NCBI GenBank assembly: GCA_903957405.1
Contig: CAJBPC010000063.1
Location: 1-10,898, forward strand
Direction: 5' to 3'
Length of the DNA: 10,898 bases
From: an uncultured bacterium
GTDB lineage: Bacteria > Bacteroidota > Bacteroidia > Chitinophagales > Chitinophagaceae
Shown here: positions 7,834-10,898 of the stretch, in pieces
Numbering within the stretch: position 1 is the first letter of the stretch
How the letters are laid out: each line of letters starts with the position of its first letter
Translations under genes and position numbers: made by a program
Notes under the pieces: generated by a model
What the model was told of the DNA's origin: nothing
The model's input: the letters and a program-made list of their open reading frames with translations, nothing else
The model's database searches: none

Positions 7834-7846
7834 CCGCGATCCGCGG
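7834..7846 (-). other. short GC hairpin between argC and argD
   Basis: On the minus strand, CCGCG and CGCGG form a perfect 5-bp stem around a 3-nt loop. The element starts just after the argC stop (TAG, 7851-7849) and ends 14 nt before the argD start. This is the widest gap in the operon. With no T-run it is not an intrinsic terminator. It could affect mRNA processing or the loading of ribosomes on argD, or be chance. Confidence 0.35.
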
Positions 7847-7848
7847 GG

Positions 7849-8829
7849 CTAAAAATAATTCGCTTTGAGCCGTAGTCCTGTTGTTTCATCGATGTTGAAC
7901 ATGATGTTCATGTTTTGCACGGCTTGACCCGATGCTCCTTTCAGCAGGTTATCGATGGCTGAGTGCACGACAAGCATGTTTCCCGCCTTTTCCAACTGGA
8001 TCAAGCAGTTGTTGGTGTTCACTGCTTGTTTGAGGAAGACCGGATCGTTGCTCATGTGCGTGAATGGATGGTCGTCGTAGAACCTTGCGTAGAGATCCTG
8101 GAGTTCTTGTAAATCGGCGTTGCAGCGCAGTTGTGAGCTGATGAATATGCCGCGGGTGAAATCCCCGCGCCAGGGTACGAAATGCACCTCTGCCTCTTTT
8201 TCGTGCTGGAGCTGGCGGATGGATGCGCCTATCTCGAGCATGTGCTGATGGGTGAGTGTCTTGTATGCCTGAATGTTATTGGCACGCCAGCTGAAATGCG
8301 AGGAAGCCGACAGGCTTTGTCCGGCCCCAGTGGAACCCGTGATGCCGGTCGTGTGCACCTGGTCCAGGAGTCCGGCGTTGGCCAGGGGCAGCAGGCCGAG
8401 TTGTATGGCAGTTGCGAAGCATCCCGGATTGGCGATATTGCGGGCATTTCGGATCTTGTCACGGTTCAGTTCAGGAAGGCCGTAGATGAAAGTCCTTTTG
8501 TCGGTGTTGTTGGTTCCCGGCAGGCGGAAGTCCTGAGACAAGTCGATGATGCGTATATGATCCGGGAGATCGTGTTCCAGGAGGAATTTGCGCGACTCGC
8601 CATGTCCGAGACATAGGAACAACACATCAATGTCATGTGTCAGGTTGTTGCTGAAGCGTATATCCGTTTGCCCGACAAGATCGTGATGCACCTTGTATAG
8701 GGGGTTTCCTGCGTTGCTTTTGCTATGAACGAAGGTGATCTCCGCGAGGGAATGGTTGAGCAGGACGCGGATCAGTTCACCTCCCGTGTATCCTGCACCA
8801 CCGGCAATGCCTGTTCTGATATTAGCCAT
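7849..8829 (-). CDS. argC: N-acyl-gamma-glutamyl-phosphate reductase
   Basis: NADPH-dependent reduction of N-acylglutamyl phosphate to the semialdehyde, the third pathway step. The protein has 326 residues. The Rossmann start is GIAGGAGYTGGEL (7-19). The ArgC signature NPGCFAT (134-140) holds catalytic C137. THQHMLEI (193-200) matches the place of the family's His-bearing HRHTPEI-like segment, and KGASGQAVQNMN (297-308) is the conserved C-terminal motif. The start at 8829 is chosen because the Rossmann motif begins within six residues and an A-rich leader (AAGAAAAAAGCAT) sits immediately upstream, typical of Bacteroidota ribosome sites. The 19-residue in-frame extension overlaps argG and has no similarity. 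It follows argG by 20 nt. Acyl preference is not readable from sequence. Confidence 0.95.
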   Translation of the reverse strand: MANIRTGIAGGAGYTGGELIRVLLNHSLAEITFVHSKSNAGNPLYKVHHDLVGQTDIRFSNNLTHDIDVLFLCLGHGESRKFLLEHDLPDHIRIIDLSQDFRLPGTNNTDKRTFIYGLPELNRDKIRNARNIANPGCFATAIQLGLLPLANAGLLDQVHTTGITGSTGAGQSLSASSHFSWRANNIQAYKTLTHQHMLEIGASIRQLQHEKEAEVHFVPWRGDFTRGIFISSQLRCNADLQELQDLYARFYDDHPFTHMSNDPVFLKQAVNTNNCLIQLEKAGNMLVVHSAIDNLLKGASGQAVQNMNIMFNIDETTGLRLKANYF

Positions 8830-8849
8830 ATGCTTTTTTCTTGTGAGGT

Positions 8850-10052
8850 TCAGGATTCGGAAGCGGGGTTGTTCACCGCATTCCATATCGCTGTCTGGTT
8901 GCCAAAGATCCTGCTGAATCCACGTACATCCTGCCCGCTGAATCCGGTATTCATTTCGCCGTACTTGCCGAATCTGCTGCTCATCAGATCGAATTCGGAT
9001 TCAATGCCGATGATCTGGAAGCGGTAAGGCATCAATTGTACGAAGACCTTTCCTGTAACGTTTTGTTGCGATTGCAGCAGAAAGGCTTCTATGTCGCGCA
9101 TGACAGGGTCTAAGATCTGTCCTTCATGGAGCCAGTTGCCATAGAACTGGGCAAGTGAGTCTTTCCATTGCAGTTGCCATTTTGTGAGGACATGTTTTTC
9201 CAGTGCGTGGTGCGATTTGAGGATCACCATGGGTGCTGCTGCCTCAAAGCCGACACGTCCTTTGATGCCAATGATGGTATCGCCCACGTGGATGTCGCGG
9301 CCGATGCCGTAAGGCGCTGCAAGTTGCTGCAGATGTGCGATGGCATCGGCAGGGTGGTTGAAATCGATGCCATTTACCCCATAGAGCTCCCCTTTTTCGA
9401 ATCGCAGGACCACTTCTTCCTGTTCGTGTTTGGTCACCTGGGTCGGCCACGCCTCTTCCGGCAGCATCCCTTTGGACGAGAGTGTTTCTCTTCCGCCCAC
9501 ACTGGTTCCCCAAAGGCCTTTGTTGACGGAGTAGAGTGATTTGCTGAAATTCATGTCAATCCCCTTGCCTTTGAGGTATTCGATTTCTTGTTCACGACTC
9601 AGTTGCAGGTCTCGAATCGGAGTGATGATCTCCGTCTCCGGGATCATGATATGAAAGATCATGTCGAACCTTACCTGATCGTTACCCGCGCCTGTGCTGC
9701 CATGCGCCACGGCATCCGCTTTCAGCTTTTTTGCATGTGCTGCGATATGCAGGGCCTGGCTGAGTCGTTCAGCGCTGACACTGAGCGGATAGGTGTTGTT
9801 CTTCAGTACGTTTCCGTACACCAGAAACCGGATGATCCGATCGTAATAGTCTTTTACGGCATCGACTGTCGTATGCGATGTCACACCGAGGCGCCGTGCA
9901 TGCTGTTCGACATCCACAAGTTCCGCTTCGGTGAACCCGCCGGTGTTGACGATGATGCTGTGCACTTCATACCCTTTATCCTCTGCCAGATATTTCACAC
10001 AGTATGAAGTATCCAATCCTCCGCTGAATCCCAGTACTACTTTCTTTGACAT
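8850..10052 (-). CDS. argG: Argininosuccinate synthase
   Basis: Joins citrulline and aspartate with ATP to make argininosuccinate, the step before ArgH. The protein has 400 residues, normal for the common bacterial type. The PP-loop ATP-binding motif is FSGGLDTS (9-16). HGSTGAGNDQVRFD (117-130) is the nucleotide/citrulline site; many bacteria have Lys where this one has Ala (residue 122), a variant I recall from other Bacteroidota. SLYSVNKGLWGTSVGG (172 onward) matches the synthase domain. It lies second in the operon, 16 nt after the GNAT stop, so the two final-step genes (argG and argH) bracket the acyl-intermediate genes. The start at 10052 gives the expected MSKKVVLGFSGG beginning. Identity is very secure. 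Confidence 0.97.
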   Translation of the reverse strand: MSKKVVLGFSGGLDTSYCVKYLAEDKGYEVHSIIVNTGGFTEAELVDVEQHARRLGVTSHTTVDAVKDYYDRIIRFLVYGNVLKNNTYPLSVSAERLSQALHIAAHAKKLKADAVAHGSTGAGNDQVRFDMIFHIMIPETEIITPIRDLQLSREQEIEYLKGKGIDMNFSKSLYSVNKGLWGTSVGGRETLSSKGMLPEEAWPTQVTKHEQEEVVLRFEKGELYGVNGIDFNHPADAIAHLQQLAAPYGIGRDIHVGDTIIGIKGRVGFEAAAPMVILKSHHALEKHVLTKWQLQWKDSLAQFYGNWLHEGQILDPVMRDIEAFLLQSQQNVTGKVFVQLMPYRFQIIGIESEFDLMSSRFGKYGEMNTGFSGQDVRGFSRIFGNQTAIWNAVNNPASES

Positions 10053-10068
10053 ATTGATAGATGTTCGG

Positions 10069-10785
10069 CTATAGATTGAAGAATAGGCTTATCAGTGACT
10101 TTGCAGGCTTGGTTCCTGGAGCCGGCTTTTCTTTTTTGAGGAAAGGCTGCAGGAATTTCCATTGCTTGAATCCGATCAGTCTTTCAAGGCCTTTCGCATT
10201 CTCTTTGAAGAATTCAGTGGTTTCTTCGGGTTCATAATGATCTTCCGGATCATAGAGCATCGCCGTGCACATGCAGTTTTTACGCTCCTTACTCATGAGG
10301 ATCTCGTAGTTCACACAGCTTTTGCATCCTGCCCAGAACGCTTCGTCCTGGGTGAGTTCCGAATAAGTCACGGGCTCGTAGCCCAACTCTGAGTTGATCT
10401 TCATGACAGCGAGACCCGTCGTCAGTCCGAACAACTTAGCATTCGGGTATTTCTTCCTGCTGAGGGCGAAGATCTTTTTTTTGATCTTTTTCGCAAGCCC
10501 TCCCTTTCGGAATTTCGGTGAAACGATCAGTCCGGAGTTGGCGACATATTCTCCATGACTCCATGTCTCTATATAGCAGAAACCTGCCCATTGTCCGTCT
10601 TCCGACAGCGCGATCACGGCTTTCCCTTCGCGCATCTTTTCCCTAATGTATTCAGGGCTGCGTTTTGCGATACCGGTGCCCCTTGCTTTTGCCGACTCTT
10701 CCATTTCCAGGCAGATCGTCTCTGCAAAATGATAGTGCGACTCTTCGGCTATGAGGACCTGACAATTTTGTTGTTGCTGTTCCAT
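10069..10785 (-). CDS. GNAT acyltransferase with Cys cluster, probable N-acylglutamate synthase
   Basis: A 238-residue GNAT-fold protein that probably acylates glutamate to start the pathway, taking the place of the missing argA/argJ. Residues about 8-140 form the GNAT domain, with the CoA-binding motif A at 85-101 (GLIVSP followed by FRKGGLAKK) and an NSELGYEPV ending (131-139). After it comes a four-cysteine cluster, C154-x2-C157 and C171-x-C173, suggestive of a metal-binding knuckle, then a charged tail rich in Lys and Pro. The start at 10785 is preferred; an in-frame ATG at 10836 would add 17 residues running into the inverted-repeat leader. It is the first gene of the run, 16 nt before argG. 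I recall that Bacteroides has a GNAT next to argG shown genetically to be needed for arginine, so this role is likely. Whether it uses acetyl- or succinyl-CoA is not visible. Confidence 0.78.
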   Translation of the reverse strand: MEQQQQNCQVLIAEESHYHFAETICLEMEESAKARGTGIAKRSPEYIREKMREGKAVIALSEDGQWAGFCYIETWSHGEYVANSGLIVSPKFRKGGLAKKIKKKIFALSRKKYPNAKLFGLTTGLAVMKINSELGYEPVTYSELTQDEAFWAGCKSCVNYEILMSKERKNCMCTAMLYDPEDHYEPEETTEFFKENAKGLERLIGFKQWKFLQPFLKKEKPAPGTKPAKSLISLFFNL

Positions 10786-10801
10786 TATGAATGCTGGTGA
10801 G

Positions 10802-10891
10802 ATAGGGAATATGCAATACCGGAATGTCCGGATCAAGGTATGTTCCCCGTTTAACGGGGAGGTATAGTCCCGCTCTCTGAGCGGACCCTAT
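10802..10891 (-). promoter_or_regulatory. structured leader region upstream of the arginine operon
   Basis: Read on the minus strand towards the GNAT start, three consecutive inverted repeats occur: 10886-10867 (GTCC and GCTC pairing with GAGC and GGAC, 3-nt loop, one bulge), 10860-10844 (8-bp arms TCCCCGTT/AACGGGGA around a single base) and 10831-10819 (CCGGA/TCCGG, 3-nt loop). ATAGGG (10891-10886) could pair with CCCTAT (10807-10802) and close all three into one multi-branch junction ending 16 nt before the GNAT start codon. No T-run follows any stem. No clear Bacteroidota promoter (TAnnTTTG with upstream TTG) was found, so whether the region is transcribed, and whether it acts as RNA or as protein-binding DNA, is undecided. 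Confidence 0.45.
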
Positions 10892-10898
10892 GATGGGA

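Noticed and set aside
8830..8886. N-terminal extension of argC
   Set aside because: It overlaps argG, and the Rossmann motif begins directly after the ATG at 8829.
10785..10891. TPP riboswitch, prompted by an ACCTTGATCCGGACATT stretch like the 3' half of that class
   Set aside because: The CUGAGA core and the G-rich closing stem are missing, and the hairpin order does not fit.
10802..10891. tRNA-like cloverleaf
   Set aside because: The hairpin loops are only about 1-5 nt, and there is no TTCGA-type T-loop or CCA-proximal acceptor stem.
10786..10898. ArgR operator (TGAAT/ATTCA-type palindrome)
   Set aside because: No such palindrome is present upstream of the first gene; the palindromes found are of a different, GC-rich sequence.

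Overview
The window reads as part of a Bacteroidota chromosome, by eye about half G+C. The evidence for this assignment is the N-acylornithine-type carbamoyltransferase in place of ordinary OTCase, the GNAT acyltransferase placed before argG, the sparse Shine-Dalgarno signals with A-rich leaders, and the LytS/LytTR two-component pair. A Chitinophaga- or Sphingobacterium-like lineage is a guess; the phylum-level call is firmer.

Left part, + strand (1-1714): a sensor histidine kinase of the LytS/His_kinase type, cut at its N-terminus by the window edge, followed 70 nt later by its LytTR-type response regulator. These genes converge on the arginine operon. A hairpin with imperfect arms at 1754-1786 lies between them, with a T-rich tail on the minus-strand side.

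Main part, minus strand (10785 down to 1786): one compact gene run in the order GNAT acyltransferase, argG, argC, argD, argF', argB, a HAD phosphatase, argE, argH. Gaps are 29 nt or less. Three junctions are 4-nt ATGA overlaps (argD/argF', argF'/argB, HAD/argE). If the GNAT is the N-acylglutamate synthase, the run encodes every step from glutamate to arginine except carbamoyl-phosphate synthesis: acylation (GNAT), phosphorylation (ArgB), reduction (ArgC), transamination (ArgD), carbamoylation of the still-acylated ornithine (ArgF'), removal of the acyl group from citrulline (ArgE), then ArgG and ArgH. Residue 90 of the carbamoyltransferase is Val, where the Bacteroides fragilis succinylornithine enzyme has Pro and the Xanthomonas acetylornithine enzyme has Glu. 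This points to N-succinyl rather than N-acetyl intermediates.

The most interesting unexplained items are the HAD phosphatase inside the biosynthetic operon, the four-cysteine cluster at the C-terminal side of the GNAT, and a set of stacked inverted repeats upstream of the GNAT (10802-10891) that could fold as a closed multi-branch junction in the operon leader. No mobile element, CRISPR array, rRNA or tRNA was seen.
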